Shown here piece by piece: positions 28,267 to 38,881 of a DNA stretch of 64,000 nt. The notes beneath the pieces were generated by a model. The model had not been told where the DNA came from, searched no databases, and saw nothing but the letters and a program-made list of their open reading frames with translations. A program made the translations under genes and the position numbers. The DNA comes from Enterobacteriaceae bacterium ESL0689 (GTDB lineage: Bacteria > Pseudomonadota > Gammaproteobacteria > Enterobacterales > Enterobacteriaceae), in contig JAQTIF010000002.1 in NCBI GenBank assembly GCA_029433525.1, positions 186,001 to 250,000 on the forward strand, written 5' to 3'. The stretch's first letter is position 1; every line of letters starts with the position of its first letter.

Positions 28267-31140
28267 TCAGGAATCTTCACTCTCTGGTACACAGCGGCAA
28301 AACAGATGGCGATCGCCATAAACATCATCCACCCGTTTCACCGTCGACCAGTATTTATTGACGCTTCCTGCCGGGAATGCCGCCTGTTCACGGGAGTAGG
28401 GATGATGCCATGCTGCCGCCAGTTCCCATTGAGTATGTGGCGCATTCACCAGCGGATTATCATCCTGCGGCCACTCCCCTGCTTCCACACGCGAAATTTC
28501 ATCACGGATCATCAACATGGCGTTGATAAAACGATCCAGTTCGGTTTTATCTTCTGATTCAGTGGGCTCCACCATCAGGGTTCCGGCCACCGGGAAGGAC
28601 ATGGTGGGGGCATGAAAACCAAAGTCAATCAGCCGTTTGGCAATATCCAGCTCACTGATGCCACTCTGCGCTTTTAACGGACGGATATCAAGAATACATT
28701 CGTGCGCCACACGCCCCCCGCGCCCGCTGTAGAGCACCGGATAAGCCGCCTGTAAGCGTGTGGCGATATAATTGGCATTCAGGATAGCCACCTGACTGGC
28801 GCGTTTCAGCCCCTGTGCGCCCATCATCCGGATATACATCCAGCTAATCGGCAAAATCGAAGCGCTGCCGAAAGGGGCGGCTGAAACGGCACCCTGGCGG
28901 GTGAGCATGTTGTCGATTTGTACCACGCTATGGCCTGGCAGGAATGGAGCCAGATGCGCTTTGACCGCCACCGGCCCGACCCCTGGGCCACCACCGCCAT
29001 GTGGGATGCTGAAGGTTTTATGCAGATTAAAATGCGAGACATCAGCGCCAATAAATCCTGGTGAGGTCATACCGACCTGGGCATTCATATTGGCACCATC
29101 AAGATAGACCTGCCCTCCCGCCTGATGTATCACCGCGCAGACATCGCGGATAGCCTCTTCATATACCCCATGGGTTGACGGATAGGTCACTATAATACAG
29201 GCGAGGCGCTCTGCGGCCTGTTCCGCTTTCAGCTGCAGATCGGCGAGATCAATATTGCCATTTTTATCACACGCTACCACCACTACCTGCATTCCCGCCA
29301 TATATGCCGAGGCCGGATTCGTGCCGTGCGCCGAGGCCGGGATCAGACAGATATCGCGTTGTGCCTGCTGGCGGCTCTCATGGTAACGACGGATCGCCAG
29401 CAGACCAGCATACTCCCCCTGGGCGCCGGAATTTGGCTGCATACTCACGGCATCATAGCCGGTTAATCTGCTCAGCCACGTTGCCAGCTGGCTGAGCATC
29501 TGCTGATAACCCTCCGCCTGCTCCGGCGGACAGAACGGGTGCAGATCGGCAAATTCAGGCCAGGTGATGGGGATCATTTCTGCCGCCGCATTGAGCTTCA
29601 TGGTGCAGGAGCCCAGCGGGATCATCGCCTGATTGAGTGCCAGATCTTTACGCTCCAGGGTGTGCATATAGCGCATCATGGCGGTTTCACTATGATAGCG
29701 ATGGAATACCGGATGTTCGAGGATCGGCGAGTCGCGCCACATGGCGGGCGGGATCGATGCGCTATCCTCCATCACCGCTTTATCCAGTGTATCGATCGCC
29801 AGCGACTGATCGTCACCGGTGATGACATACCACAGGGTCTGAATATCGTCACGGGTCGTGGTTTCATCCAGTGTGATACCGACCGCGTTATCGATATCAC
29901 TGCGCAGATTGATCTTTCGCGCCGCGGCCCGCGCCAGCACAGCGGGTTTATCGGCGACTTCGACACACAGGGTGTCGAAATAGTGTGTATAGCGTAACTT
30001 CAGCCCTTTTTGCTGCACAGAGGCGGCGAGGATATCGCACAGTCGATGGATGCGACTGGCGATATCTCTCAGGCCATCAGGCCCGTGATATACCGCATAA
30101 AAACTGGCGATCATGGCCAGTAATACCTGTGAGGTACAGATATTGGAATTTGCTTTTTCGCGGCGGATATGCTGTTCGCGCGTCTGCATCGCCATGCGCA
30201 ACGCGCTGTTTCCTGCCGCATCCCGCGACACACCGATAATACGCCCCGGCATGGCACGTTTAAATTCATCTTTGGTGGCAAAGAACGCGGCATGTGGCCC
30301 ACCGTAACCCATCGGGACACCGAAACGCTGTGCCGAGCCGAAGACAATATCCGCGCCCTGCTTGCCTGGGGCGGTTAATAACACCAGCGCCATGATATCG
30401 GCGGCGACCGTGACAATAATCTGCCGTGCCTTGAGTGCGCCGATAAGATCGGTGTCATCACGGAGTTCACCGGTCGTCCCCACCTGTTGTAGCAGCACCC
30501 CGAAGATATCCTCATGATCCAGCGCTTTATGCGCTTCATCAACGATCAGCCCGAAACCATAGGTGCGTGCACGGGTACGTACCACATCCAGTACCTGCGG
30601 ATGCACATCCGCCGCCACAAAGAAATGGCTGGCGTTTTTCAGTTTGCTGATCCGTTTCGCCATCGCCATCGCTTCCGCGGCGGCCGTCGCCTCATCCAGC
30701 AAGGAGGCGGAGGCAATATCCTGTCCTGTCAGATCGATAGTCAGCTGCTGGAAATTGAGCAGCGCTTCCAGGCGCCCCTGGGAAACTTCTGCCTGATAAG
30801 GGGTATAGGCGGTATACCAGCCCGGATTTTCCAGCAAATTACGCTGGATCACCGGCGGTAGCTGTACCGCGCTGTAGCCCATGCCGATGTATGATTTAAA
30901 ACACTGATTACGCTTCGCGATAGCGCGTAACTCAGCCAGAGCGGCAAATTCACTTATCGCTTGCGGTATATTCGGCAGTGCCGGCAGTTGAATATCCTGC
31001 GGCACAATCTGCTGCGTCAGTGTATCCAGTGAATCCGCCCCCACCACATCCAGCATCGTCTGTTGCTGCCGGGGCGTCGGGCCAATATGACGGTCAATAA
31101 AAGCGTCATGGTTTTCCAGCTGGCCTAATGTTGATGTCAT
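28267..31140 (-). CDS. gcvP: Glycine dehydrogenase (decarboxylating), P-protein
   Basis: PLP-dependent decarboxylation of glycine with transfer of the aminomethyl group to lipoyl-GcvH. 957 residues, as in E. coli. The PLP lysine sits in [16 protein letters not shown] in the C-terminal half, and the glycine-rich active-site segment follows directly. Third gene of the gcvT-gcvH-gcvP operon, 84 bp after gcvH. The bglA and yqfB genes that lie between yqfA and gcvP in E. coli are absent here. Confidence 0.97.
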   Translation of the reverse strand: MTSTLGQLENHDAFIDRHIGPTPRQQQTMLDVVGADSLDTLTQQIVPQDIQLPALPNIPQAISEFAALAELRAIAKRNQCFKSYIGMGYSAVQLPPVIQRNLLENPGWYTAYTPYQAEVSQGRLEALLNFQQLTIDLTGQDIASASLLDEATAAAEAMAMAKRISKLKNASHFFVAADVHPQVLDVVRTRARTYGFGLIVDEAHKALDHEDIFGVLLQQVGTTGELRDDTDLIGALKARQIIVTVAADIMALVLLTAPGKQGADIVFGSAQRFGVPMGYGGPHAAFFATKDEFKRAMPGRIIGVSRDAAGNSALRMAMQTREQHIRREKANSNICTSQVLLAMIASFYAVYHGPDGLRDIASRIHRLCDILAASVQQKGLKLRYTHYFDTLCVEVADKPAVLARAAARKINLRSDIDNAVGITLDETTTRDDIQTLWYVITGDDQSLAIDTLDKAVMEDSASIPPAMWRDSPILEHPVFHRYHSETAMMRYMHTLERKDLALNQAMIPLGSCTMKLNAAAEMIPITWPEFADLHPFCPPEQAEGYQQMLSQLATWLSRLTGYDAVSMQPNSGAQGEYAGLLAIRRYHESRQQAQRDICLIPASAHGTNPASAYMAGMQVVVVACDKNGNIDLADLQLKAEQAAERLACIIVTYPSTHGVYEEAIRDVCAVIHQAGGQVYLDGANMNAQVGMTSPGFIGADVSHFNLHKTFSIPHGGGGPGVGPVAVKAHLAPFLPGHSVVQIDNMLTRQGAVSAAPFGSASILPISWMYIRMMGAQGLKRASQVAILNANYIATRLQAAYPVLYSGRGGRVAHECILDIRPLKAQSGISELDIAKRLIDFGFHAPTMSFPVAGTLMVEPTESEDKTELDRFINAMLMIRDEISRVEAGEWPQDDNPLVNAPHTQWELAAAWHHPYSREQAAFPAGSVNKYWSTVKRVDDVYGDRHLFCRCVPESEDS

Positions 31141-31224
31141 ACGCGAGTACTCCTGAATATCGTCAACGTACTGACTGCCATTCAGCGGATAACCGACTGG
31201 CAGCGGAGGGATGGCAAGTCACGC

Positions 31225-31614
31225 CTACTCTTCTTCCACCAGGCTTGCATAGGCATGCGCATCCAGCAATGTGGCCACCTGCGCTTCATCACTGGCTTTG
31301 ATTTTAAAAATCCATCCTTCGCTGTAAGGGTTGTCGTTGACCTGCTCCGGTGCATCATTTAACGCTTCATTAATGGCGATAATCTCGCCACTGATCGGCG
31401 CATAAATATCAGAAGCCGCTTTGACCGATTCGGCCACCGCGCAGTCATCACCGATGGCCACCACGGTTCCAACCGCCGGTAATTCGACGAAAACCATATC
31501 CCCAAGCAACGCCTGAGCATGATCGGTGATCCCAACGGTGTAGGTCCCGTCCGCCTCTTTACGTAGCCATTCATGTTCTTTGCTGTATTTCAGTTCCGCA
31601 GGGATGTTGTTCAT
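31225..31614 (-). CDS. gcvH: Glycine cleavage system H protein
   Basis: Lipoyl carrier shuttling the aminomethyl group between P, T and L proteins. 129 residues, as in E. coli. The lipoylated lysine is Lys65 counting Met ([15 protein letters not shown]). It starts 3 bp after gcvT and precedes gcvP. Confidence 0.97.
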   Translation of the reverse strand: MNNIPAELKYSKEHEWLRKEADGTYTVGITDHAQALLGDMVFVELPAVGTVVAIGDDCAVAESVKAASDIYAPISGEIIAINEALNDAPEQVNDNPYSEGWIFKIKASDEAQVATLLDAHAYASLVEEE

Positions 31615-31617
31615 CGA

Positions 31618-32736
31618 TTAATCTCCAGTCAGAGGGGAAAATGACACAACGGCTTTACCGTTGCGTACAAAAACAGGTTTTGTCACTTTTACCGGCACTT
31701 CGCGGTTACGTATCTGTACAACCGCGTGGTCACCGATATCGTCAGGCACCCGTGCAAGGGCAATACCGTAACCGAGCGTGGGAGAGAATGTACCACTGGT
31801 AATGACGCCAGTTTTTTGCTCACCGGCGGCGGTGGTAAAACGTACCACCTGCCCGCTGCGTAATACACCCTTTGCGGTCATGATCAGTCCGACCAGTTTT
31901 TCAGTGCCTTTTTCACGCTCTAACTCCAGTGCGTTACGACCGATAAACGAGCGGTCTTCCGGTTGCCAGGCGATTGTCCAGCCCATATTGGCGGCCAGCG
32001 GCGAGATGCTTTCGTCCATCTCCTGGCCATACAGATTCATCCCGGCTTCCAGCCGCAGGGTATCGCGGGCAGCCAGGCCACACGGTTTGACCCCTGCGGC
32101 CTGCAAACCCTGCCACAAAGCGACCGCCTGATCGTTCGGCAGGGCAATTTCATATCCGCTTTCACCGGTATAGCCAGTGGTGGCAATAAAGAGATCACCA
32201 CACTGCTGGCCAAAAAACGGTTTCATTTCCGCGACCGCCTGGCGCTGTGCGGCGCTCAGCAGAGTGGCGGTTTTTTCTTTTGCCTGCGGCCCCTGTACGG
32301 CGATAAGAGCAAGATCATCACGAACCGTTATCTCAAGGCCATAAGGCTGCGCCTGCTGACGGATCCAGCTCAGATCTTTTTCTCGTGTCGCCGAGTTCAC
32401 CACCATCCGGAAATCGTCTTCCGTCAGGTAGTAGACAATGAGATCATCAATGACGTTGGCAGAAGCGTTCAGCATCGCGCTATAGAGTGCTTTGCCGGGC
32501 ACCGTCAGTTTCGCAGCATCATTCGCCAGCAAATAGCGCAGGAAATCACGGCTACGACAGCCATGAAAATCAATGATCGTCATGTGCGAAACATCAAACA
32601 TGCCAGCATCGCGCCGCACGGCATGGTGCTCATCTATCTGGGAACCATAATGGAGGGGCATCATCCAGCCATGAAAATCGACCATGCGAGCCCCGCATAG
32701 CTGGTGTTGTTGATAAAGCGGAGTCTGTTGAGCCAT
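31618..32736 (-). CDS. gcvT: Aminomethyltransferase, T protein
   Basis: Releases ammonia from the H-protein adduct and passes the one-carbon unit to tetrahydrofolate. The 372 residues are slightly longer than in E. coli. The folate-site aspartate region ([13 protein letters not shown]) and [13 protein letters not shown] are conserved. First gene of the gcvTHP operon. The 430-bp region upstream should carry the GcvA and Lrp sites known for this operon. Confidence 0.95.
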   Translation of the reverse strand: MAQQTPLYQQHQLCGARMVDFHGWMMPLHYGSQIDEHHAVRRDAGMFDVSHMTIIDFHGCRSRDFLRYLLANDAAKLTVPGKALYSAMLNASANVIDDLIVYYLTEDDFRMVVNSATREKDLSWIRQQAQPYGLEITVRDDLALIAVQGPQAKEKTATLLSAAQRQAVAEMKPFFGQQCGDLFIATTGYTGESGYEIALPNDQAVALWQGLQAAGVKPCGLAARDTLRLEAGMNLYGQEMDESISPLAANMGWTIAWQPEDRSFIGRNALELEREKGTEKLVGLIMTAKGVLRSGQVVRFTTAAGEQKTGVITSGTFSPTLGYGIALARVPDDIGDHAVVQIRNREVPVKVTKPVFVRNGKAVVSFSPLTGD

Positions 32737-33166
32737 CTTTACCTCATCAAATCACGAATGAAATAGATATCTACCGTGGCGAACGATGCGACAGGCGCTT
32801 TCTGGCATGACCAGACGCACTGTATACCCTCATCGTCTTCCTGCTGAACTTACCATTGAATCGGTGACCAGACCATCAACAGGACCAGGGTATTATCCTG
32901 CGCAATCATTAAAACAAACAATACTTATTCAGATAAATATGCTATTAAATTAACGTGTTACTTTATAAAAAAACAATATACATTAAATAAATAGTTTATT
33001 ATTTCGTTAGCCCACAAAAAAGCCGTTCCGGTCACTAAAATAAGAAAAAGATAAATAAAACTAATATGAGAAAATAATAGCAATCAATTTATTGCCAGTG
33101 AAAGAATAACTACCTGGCTCATCAGACGTTAAGCCCGGCAAAAAGCCGGGTAAGATGACGCTATAT
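32737..33166. other. 430-bp gcvT upstream region, very AT-rich in its distal half
   Basis: From about 32.90 to 33.11 kb the sequence is strikingly AT-rich, with many A- and T-tracts (for example TTTATAAAAAAACAATATAC), unlike the surrounding coding DNA. In E. coli gcvT is controlled by GcvA, Lrp and PurR over several hundred bp, and AT-rich bendable DNA is expected for Lrp. I cannot place individual sites. No ORF of note is present. The ubiI terminator-like hairpin lies at its far end. Confidence 0.5.
33133..33151 (-). terminator. Hairpin after ubiI
   Basis: CCCGGC/GCCGGG with a 5-base T loop lies 16 bases after the ubiI stop on the minus strand. The T-run is in the loop rather than downstream, so it is a weak terminator candidate. 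Confidence 0.5.
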
Positions 33167-34369
33167 TTAGCGCAACCAGTCAGGAAGCGTGTTGAGTCCC
33201 ATCGCCTGGCGAATGAGTTGTGATTTAGCAGCCGGAATTTTGTCCGTCAGCGCCAGTCCGACATCACGGATTAATTTCTTCACTGGATGCACACCAGAAA
33301 ACAGATCCTGAAAACCCTGCATCCCGGCCAGCATCAAGGCAGCACTGTGTTTGCGACGCCGTTCATAACGACGCAGATACAAATACTGACCAATATCTTT
33401 CCCCTGGCGATGCAGACGTTTTAATTCGGCAATCAGTTCTGCGGCATCCATAAAACCGAGATTAACTCCCTGACCAGCCAGTGGGTGGATGGTGTGCGCC
33501 GCATCACCTGCCAGTGCCAGACGATGAGCCGCAAACTGGCGGGCATAGCGGCCAATCAACGGGAAGGCCTGGCGTTCACTGATCACCTGACAGGCACCAT
33601 AGCGGTTATCGAACGCCAGGCTCAATGCGCGGTTAAAGTCACTTTCCGTCACCTGTTGCAGCCGCTGCGCCTGCTGGGGGGGTAATGACCAGACCACAGA
33701 ACACAGATGGGGATCACTCAACGGCAGCAACGCCAGAATGCCATCACCGTGGAACACCTGACGGGCAATCGCCTGATGGGCTTCTTCACTACGCACCGTA
33801 GCGACCAGGGCATGATGGCGATAATTCCAGAATATCAGCGGAATATCGGCTTTATCACGTAACCAGGAGTGAGCGCCGTCAGTACCAATCACCAGCCTCG
33901 CTGTCAGCATGGTGCCATCCTCCAGGGTGAGAAAAACGTCGTTTTCTCCCCAGATCACCTGTTTCAGTTGTGCCGGTGCCAGTAAAGTGATATCGCGACA
34001 GTGTTGTGCTTTTTGCCATAACGCCGCAGTAATAATATTATTTTCAATAATATAGCCGAGGTGACTAAGGCCGATACTCTGGGCATCAAAACTTATCCGG
34101 CCAAAACTGTCTTTATCCCATACTTCGATGCCGTGATAGCAGCTCGCTCGCTGGGTGATAATGTCGTGCCAGACCTCCAGTTTAGCCAGTAATTTCTCGC
34201 TGGCGGCATTGATCGCCGAGACACGCAATGCCGGGGGCGACGCCATATCGCAAGGCGGTGGGGGCGTCTGTTCGATAAGCGCAACGTTTAAGCCACTCCC
34301 CTGCAGTCCACAGGCAATGGCCAGCCCGGTCATACCGCCGCCGACAATCGCGACATCAACACTTTGCAT
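33167..34369 (-). CDS. ubiI: 2-octaprenylphenol hydroxylase (formerly VisC)
   Basis: FAD monooxygenase for C5 hydroxylation in ubiquinone synthesis. 400 residues, as in E. coli. The N-terminal GGGMTGLAIACGLQGSGL dinucleotide fold, the DG motif GTDGAHSWLRD and the FAD-ribityl motif GDAAHTIHPLAGQGVNLG are present. It follows ubiH by 12 bp in the pepP-ubiH-ubiI operon. Confidence 0.96.
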   Translation of the reverse strand: MQSVDVAIVGGGMTGLAIACGLQGSGLNVALIEQTPPPPCDMASPPALRVSAINAASEKLLAKLEVWHDIITQRASCYHGIEVWDKDSFGRISFDAQSIGLSHLGYIIENNIITAALWQKAQHCRDITLLAPAQLKQVIWGENDVFLTLEDGTMLTARLVIGTDGAHSWLRDKADIPLIFWNYRHHALVATVRSEEAHQAIARQVFHGDGILALLPLSDPHLCSVVWSLPPQQAQRLQQVTESDFNRALSLAFDNRYGACQVISERQAFPLIGRYARQFAAHRLALAGDAAHTIHPLAGQGVNLGFMDAAELIAELKRLHRQGKDIGQYLYLRRYERRRKHSAALMLAGMQGFQDLFSGVHPVKKLIRDVGLALTDKIPAAKSQLIRQAMGLNTLPDWLR

Positions 34370-34381
34370 CCTGAATACTCC

Positions 34382-35560
34382 TTAACGTGATACCCAGCCG
34401 AGCGCACGCCGGGCCAGCGCATGGCGCGCCGGGGGAAACAAGCTCATCGCCATCATCGCAAGATTACGTCCCGCGACCAGCGGCAGCCAGTAATTGGCAA
34501 AGAGATGCACCAGACCATCGGTCATCGCTATCGTGGCGGTTTTATCCGCCGCCCGTCGTGCCTGATAGCGACAAAGCAGCGCATGATCACCGGGATCATG
34601 GCCTTCGACATGTGCGGCCGCCAGGGTTTCCGCCAGGCTCATCACATCCCGCAAGCCAAGATTAAAACCCTGACCGGCGACAGGATGCAGGGTCTGTGCC
34701 GCATTGCCCACCAGCACCAGACGATGTGAGATGATCCGTTCAGCGCGGGTGAGCGCAAGAGGATATACGCTGCGTTTTCCAGCATGTGTGATACGCCCCA
34801 GCCGCCAGCCGAAGGCGCGTTGCAGTTGATGGCAGAACTGGTTATCCGACCAGCTCTGTACCTCATCATAGTGTGAGCGGGAGTGACACCATACCAGTGA
34901 ACAACGGCCTTGTGACATCGGCAACATCGCCAGGGGCCCCTGTTCAGTAAAACGCTCAAACGCCGCGCCCTGGTGCGGCAAGGCGGTGCTGATATTGGCA
35001 ATGATCGCCAGTTGCTCATATTCCTGCTGTTGCCAGTTGATACCACAGCGCGCACCCAGTGCTGACTGTGATCCATCCGCCGCGACCAGCAACTGCCCGC
35101 TCAGGGTTTCGCCGTTATCCAGTGTCAGCCCGACATCCTGGGGACGGCGGTTGACGTGCGTGACCGTCGCCGGGCAGTGCAACGTGACACCCGGTGCCCC
35201 ATCCAGTTGCGCAAACAGACGTCGCCCTACTTCATGGAGCTCAACCACCTGCCCGAGCGCGGGCAGGGCGTAATCCTGCGCCCGCAGGGTCACAAAACCG
35301 GGATATCCGCGATCACTGACCCGGACGGTGTCGATCGGCGTCGCACAGTCGGCTAGCTCCTGCCACAGGCCAATCCGTGCCAGCTGCTGACAGGTGCCGC
35401 TGGCGAGAGCGATGGCTCTGGCGTCAAACCCAGGATGCCGCGCAGCACCTGGGGAGACGGTTTCAATCAGATGAACCGGCAACTGACCTGCGGTCAGGCG
35501 AGAAATCGCCAGCGCCAGCGTCGCCCCCGTCATGCCTCCCCCGACAATCAGCACGCTCAT
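34382..35560 (-). CDS. ubiH: 2-octaprenyl-6-methoxyphenol hydroxylase
   Basis: FAD monooxygenase for C1 hydroxylation in ubiquinone synthesis. 392 residues. GGGMTGATLALAISRL at the N-terminus, AADGSQSALGARCG, and GNAAQTLHPVAGQGFNLG, whose Asn-Ala-Ala-Gln variant is typical of UbiH, are seen. Its start overlaps the end of pepP by 4 bp, so translation is coupled. Confidence 0.96.
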   Translation of the reverse strand: MSVLIVGGGMTGATLALAISRLTAGQLPVHLIETVSPGAARHPGFDARAIALASGTCQQLARIGLWQELADCATPIDTVRVSDRGYPGFVTLRAQDYALPALGQVVELHEVGRRLFAQLDGAPGVTLHCPATVTHVNRRPQDVGLTLDNGETLSGQLLVAADGSQSALGARCGINWQQQEYEQLAIIANISTALPHQGAAFERFTEQGPLAMLPMSQGRCSLVWCHSRSHYDEVQSWSDNQFCHQLQRAFGWRLGRITHAGKRSVYPLALTRAERIISHRLVLVGNAAQTLHPVAGQGFNLGLRDVMSLAETLAAAHVEGHDPGDHALLCRYQARRAADKTATIAMTDGLVHLFANYWLPLVAGRNLAMMAMSLFPPARHALARRALGWVSR

Positions 35561-36873
35561 GGACGCTGTGCCGCTGCCATTAATGCTTCGATCTCATCCG
35601 CCGTCTTGACGACACCGGCGGTCAGATTTTCGTTGCCATCGGCGGTGATGACAATATCATCTTCGATCCGAATACCAATACCCCGGTATTGTGGCGGCAC
35701 ATCGGCATCGGCGGCGATGTATAATCCCGGTTCGACCGTCAGCACCATGCCCGGCGCGAGCAGGCGCGAGCGCTCGCGCTCATAGTGACCGACATCATGA
35801 ACATCGAGCCCCAGCCAGTGGCTCAGGCCATGCATAAAATAGGGGCGATGGGCATTGTTCTGGATCAGCGCATCAACTTCGCCCTGTAAAATCCCCAGAC
35901 GCACCAGACCACTTACCATAACACGCACCACCTGCTGATTAACCTGTTGAATCGAGGTACCGGGACGATAAAGCGCCAGCGCCGTTTCCAGCGACGCCAG
36001 CACAATATCGTAAATCTCGCGCTGTGCCGGGGTGAATTTACCGTTCACCGGAAAAGTGCGGGTAATATCACCCGCGTAGCCATCATATTCACAGCCTGCG
36101 TCAATCAGCACCAGATCGCCATCACGCAATGCGGCCTCATTTTCAGTGTAATGCAGGATACAGCCGTTTTCGCCACCACCGACGATAGTATTATAGGAGG
36201 GGAATCGGGCACCGTGGCGGTTAAATTCATGGAGGATCTCGCCCTCCAGTTGATATTCAAACATCCCTGGACGGCATTTTTGCATGGCGCGGGTGTGAGC
36301 CAGCGCAGAGATTTCACCGGCGCGACGCATTGCTTTTAACTCTTCCTGCGATTTAAACAGCCGCATTTCATGGACGATGGGTCGCCAGTCAATCACCGCC
36401 CCAGGGGGCTGCATATTCTGGCGTTCGCCTTTACGTAAACGCTCCAGCGCCTGAAAAACAATCTCATCCGCCCAGGCGTATTGCCCCTGGGCAAAATAAA
36501 TCGCATCAAGACCATTCAATAGCTGGAACAGTTGCTGATTAATTTCACTGAATGCCAGCGCGCGATCGACGGCCAGCTTTGCCGGAGCCGCCTCCTGTCC
36601 AAGACGACGACCAAACCAGATTTCTGATGACAGGTCACGAACACGATTAAACAGGACACTATGATGATGGCTGTCATCACTTTTAATCAACACCAGTACG
36701 GCTTCCGGTTCATTAAACCCGGTGAAGTACCAGAAATCACTATTTTGCCGGTAAGGGTATTCGGTATCAGCACTCCGAACCACTTCCGGCGCGGCAAAAA
36801 TCAGCGCGGCACTGGCAGGCTGCATTTGCGCTAACAGTGCCTGGCGACGAGAAAGAAACTCCTGTTGTATCAT
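35557..36873 (-). CDS. pepP: Xaa-Pro aminopeptidase P
   Basis: Removes N-terminal residues before proline using two Mn ions. 438 residues. The pita-bread metal ligands are visible: two Asp in LIDAGCEYDGYAGDITRTF, His in LDVHDVGHYE, Glu in TVEPGLYIA and Glu in GIRIEDDIVI. It lies 17 bp after ygfB, same strand, as in the E. coli ygfB-pepP-ubiH-ubiI operon. Confidence 0.96.
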   Translation of the reverse strand: MIQQEFLSRRQALLAQMQPASAALIFAAPEVVRSADTEYPYRQNSDFWYFTGFNEPEAVLVLIKSDDSHHHSVLFNRVRDLSSEIWFGRRLGQEAAPAKLAVDRALAFSEINQQLFQLLNGLDAIYFAQGQYAWADEIVFQALERLRKGERQNMQPPGAVIDWRPIVHEMRLFKSQEELKAMRRAGEISALAHTRAMQKCRPGMFEYQLEGEILHEFNRHGARFPSYNTIVGGGENGCILHYTENEAALRDGDLVLIDAGCEYDGYAGDITRTFPVNGKFTPAQREIYDIVLASLETALALYRPGTSIQQVNQQVVRVMVSGLVRLGILQGEVDALIQNNAHRPYFMHGLSHWLGLDVHDVGHYERERSRLLAPGMVLTVEPGLYIAADADVPPQYRGIGIRIEDDIVITADGNENLTAGVVKTADEIEALMAAAQRP

Positions 36874-36890
36874 GACGCCCCCGGTTATCC

Positions 36891-37469
36891 TTAATGTAAT
36901 GTTGGTTTGTGAACTTCCGTTACCGCTGGCGGCTGGTGTGAAAAGGTATCATGGCATAACAGTGCAGCGACACGCACATATTCGATAATCTCTTCCAGTG
37001 ACATTTCCAGCTCTTCCTGATCTTCATCTTCGTCATAACCTAAGCGTGCGATATTGCGCAGGTCGGCGATAGCTTCTCCGGCTTCACCTCTGACTTTATC
37101 GAGGGTTGGCTGAACGACACCCAGTCCGAGCAGGAAATGATTCACCCAGCCTGACAGGGCATCAGCACGGTCAAATACACTGACGTTATCCCCCTGCGGC
37201 AGATAAAGCTGAAATAAAAAACCATCATCTTCCAGCTCGTTGCTGATGACGGCATGCATCTGACGCAGCGCTTCGGCCAGATCATGACCAAAAGCGAGGC
37301 CCTCGTTGGTCAGATCATAGACCAGCGATTGCCAGCCAGGGCCTGTATTACCACCGCACAAAATTCCGCTTATCAGTCCGTGCATTTCGGCAGGGGTTAA
37401 TCCGACGTTCTGTTGGTTGAGTAACTGTTCTACAGCATGGTAATCCGGCATTTCATTCTGTATAGACAT
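36891..37469 (-). CDS. ygfB: UPF0149 family protein YgfB
   Basis: Function not well defined in enterics; related to SecC/YecA-like proteins without the zinc tail. The 192-residue acidic helical protein has the conserved [17 protein letters not shown] start and the [20 protein letters not shown] tract. I take the ATG at 37469 ([10 protein letters not shown]) because it gives the E. coli length. An ATG two codons upstream is equally placed. First gene of the pepP-ubi operon and divergent from zapA. Confidence 0.92.
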   Translation of the reverse strand: MSIQNEMPDYHAVEQLLNQQNVGLTPAEMHGLISGILCGGNTGPGWQSLVYDLTNEGLAFGHDLAEALRQMHAVISNELEDDGFLFQLYLPQGDNVSVFDRADALSGWVNHFLLGLGVVQPTLDKVRGEAGEAIADLRNIARLGYDEDEDQEELEMSLEEIIEYVRVAALLCHDTFSHQPPAVTEVHKPTLH

Positions 37470-37624
37470 GCGCATTCATCATCATAAGGAGGAATATTCA
37501 TGGTATGCTATCACTTTGGGCTCTGGTGAACCAGAACAGCACACCAGGGAAGCACTATTGTGTGGCATAATTCAGCCCTTCTGGCTGGTGTAAAGGCCGC
37601 GCAGTCAATCAGCAGGAAGGTGTC

Positions 37625-37954
37625 ATGTCTGCACAACCCGTCGATCTCCAGATTTTTGGTCGTTCATTGCGTGTGAATTGTCCACCGGAACAAAGAGAGG
37701 CCCTGAATCAGGCCGCCGCTGACCTGAATCAACGGTTACAGGATTTAAAGGAACGTACCCGCGTCAGCAATACAGAGCAGTTGATCTTTATTGCTGCCCT
37801 CAATATCAGCTACGAGCTGGCTCAGGAAAAGGCCAGAACCGATGATTACGCTTCCAATATGGAACAGCGGATCCGGATACTTCAGCAAACCATCGAACAA
37901 GCGTTACTGGAACAAGGCCGGATCAGTGAAAGACCCGAGCCGAAGTTTGAATAA
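37625..37954 (+). CDS. zapA: Cell division protein ZapA
   Basis: Bundles FtsZ filaments in the Z-ring. 109 residues, as in E. coli: an N-terminal globular part ([15 protein letters not shown], then [17 protein letters not shown]) and a C-terminal coiled coil (about 70-100). It starts with AGGAAGG upstream and is followed within 41 bp by 6S RNA, the standard zapA-ssrS-fau order. Confidence 0.96.
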   Translation: MSAQPVDLQIFGRSLRVNCPPEQREALNQAAADLNQRLQDLKERTRVSNTEQLIFIAALNISYELAQEKARTDDYASNMEQRIRILQQTIEQALLEQGRISERPEPKFE

Positions 37955-37995
37955 CATTTTTTACTTAATTGTGTTAAAGTTGTTTTAATAACAGT

Positions 37996-38179
37996 ATTTC
38001 TCTGAGATGTTCGTTTGCGGGCGAGTCCCCTGAGCCGATATTTCATACCACCAGAATGGGGCGTTACACAGTTGGTGAGCATACCCGGTTTATCCGGGAA
38101 GCCTTAAAACTGTGACGACTCATTCACCTTGAACCAAGGGTTCAAGGGTTACAGCCTGCGACGGCATCCCGGAGATCCC
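37996..38179 (+). ncRNA. ssrS: 6S RNA
   Basis: RNA that mimics an open promoter and sequesters sigma-70 RNA polymerase in stationary phase. The roughly 184-base sequence follows E. coli ssrS from ATTTCTCTGAGATGTTCG through AGTCCCCTGAGCCGATATTT and ACCTTGAACCAAGGGTTCAA to the complementary 3' end CGGAGATCCC. The long closing stem and the central bulge region are preserved with compensatory-looking changes (for example ACACAGTTGG and AACTGTGACG). Co-transcribed with fau. Confidence 0.95.
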
Positions 38180-38221
38180 TGCTGTTTATTCTTATCGCTG
38201 ACCAGCCAGATAGCGAAACAG

Positions 38222-38818
38222 ATGATCATCGATATCTCTCACGCCTCTTTACGCCAGCAACTTCGTCGGCTGATTCGCCAGCGTCGGCGCGCTTTAACAG
38301 CAGAACAGCAGAGACAATTTTCCCGCCAGGCGGCAGATCGTATGATGACCTATCCGCCGGTGGTTGCCGCGCAAACGGTCGCGCTGTTTCTCTCCTTTGA
38401 TGGTGAGCTGGATACCAGCCCGTTAATCGATCGACTCTGGCAAGCGGGCAAGCAGGTGTGTCTTCCGCGGTTACATCCCTGCAGCCGGGGACAGCTGTTG
38501 TTTTTACGCTACCATCCCGGCAGCACACTGATCAGAAACCGGTTCGCCATTGCCGAACCACGACTGGACGTGCGTGATGTGGTGCCGCTCAGTCACATTG
38601 ATGTGCTCGTCGTGCCACTGGTCGCTTTTGATGCCGCTGGGCAACGTCTCGGGATGGGGGGCGGTTATTATGATCGCACATTGCAAAACTGGCAGCAGCA
38701 TCGTCTGCAACCTGTCGGCTATGCTCATGATTGTCAGCATGTAGCGACACTGCCTGCCGCACAATGGGATGTTCCGCTACCGGCAGTGATCACGCCGACA
38801 AAACGATGGCAGTGGTGA
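38222..38818 (+). CDS. fau: 5-formyltetrahydrofolate cyclo-ligase
   Basis: Converts 5-formyl-THF to 5,10-methenyl-THF with ATP; also called YgfA. 198 residues from the ATG at 38222. The longer reading frame would begin inside 6S RNA and is unlikely. The conserved IRQRRRALTAEQQ start, the LFLSFDGELDT region and the GMGGGYYDRTLQNW nucleotide/folate loop are present. Encoded on the ssrS transcript. Confidence 0.93.
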   Translation: MIIDISHASLRQQLRRLIRQRRRALTAEQQRQFSRQAADRMMTYPPVVAAQTVALFLSFDGELDTSPLIDRLWQAGKQVCLPRLHPCSRGQLLFLRYHPGSTLIRNRFAIAEPRLDVRDVVPLSHIDVLVVPLVAFDAAGQRLGMGGGYYDRTLQNWQQHRLQPVGYAHDCQHVATLPAAQWDVPLPAVITPTKRWQW

Positions 38819-38881
38819 TAATCCATCTGTTTTTTCAGACGCCAGACGGACAGATATTTTCCCAACGCCTGGCGTGCTGTT

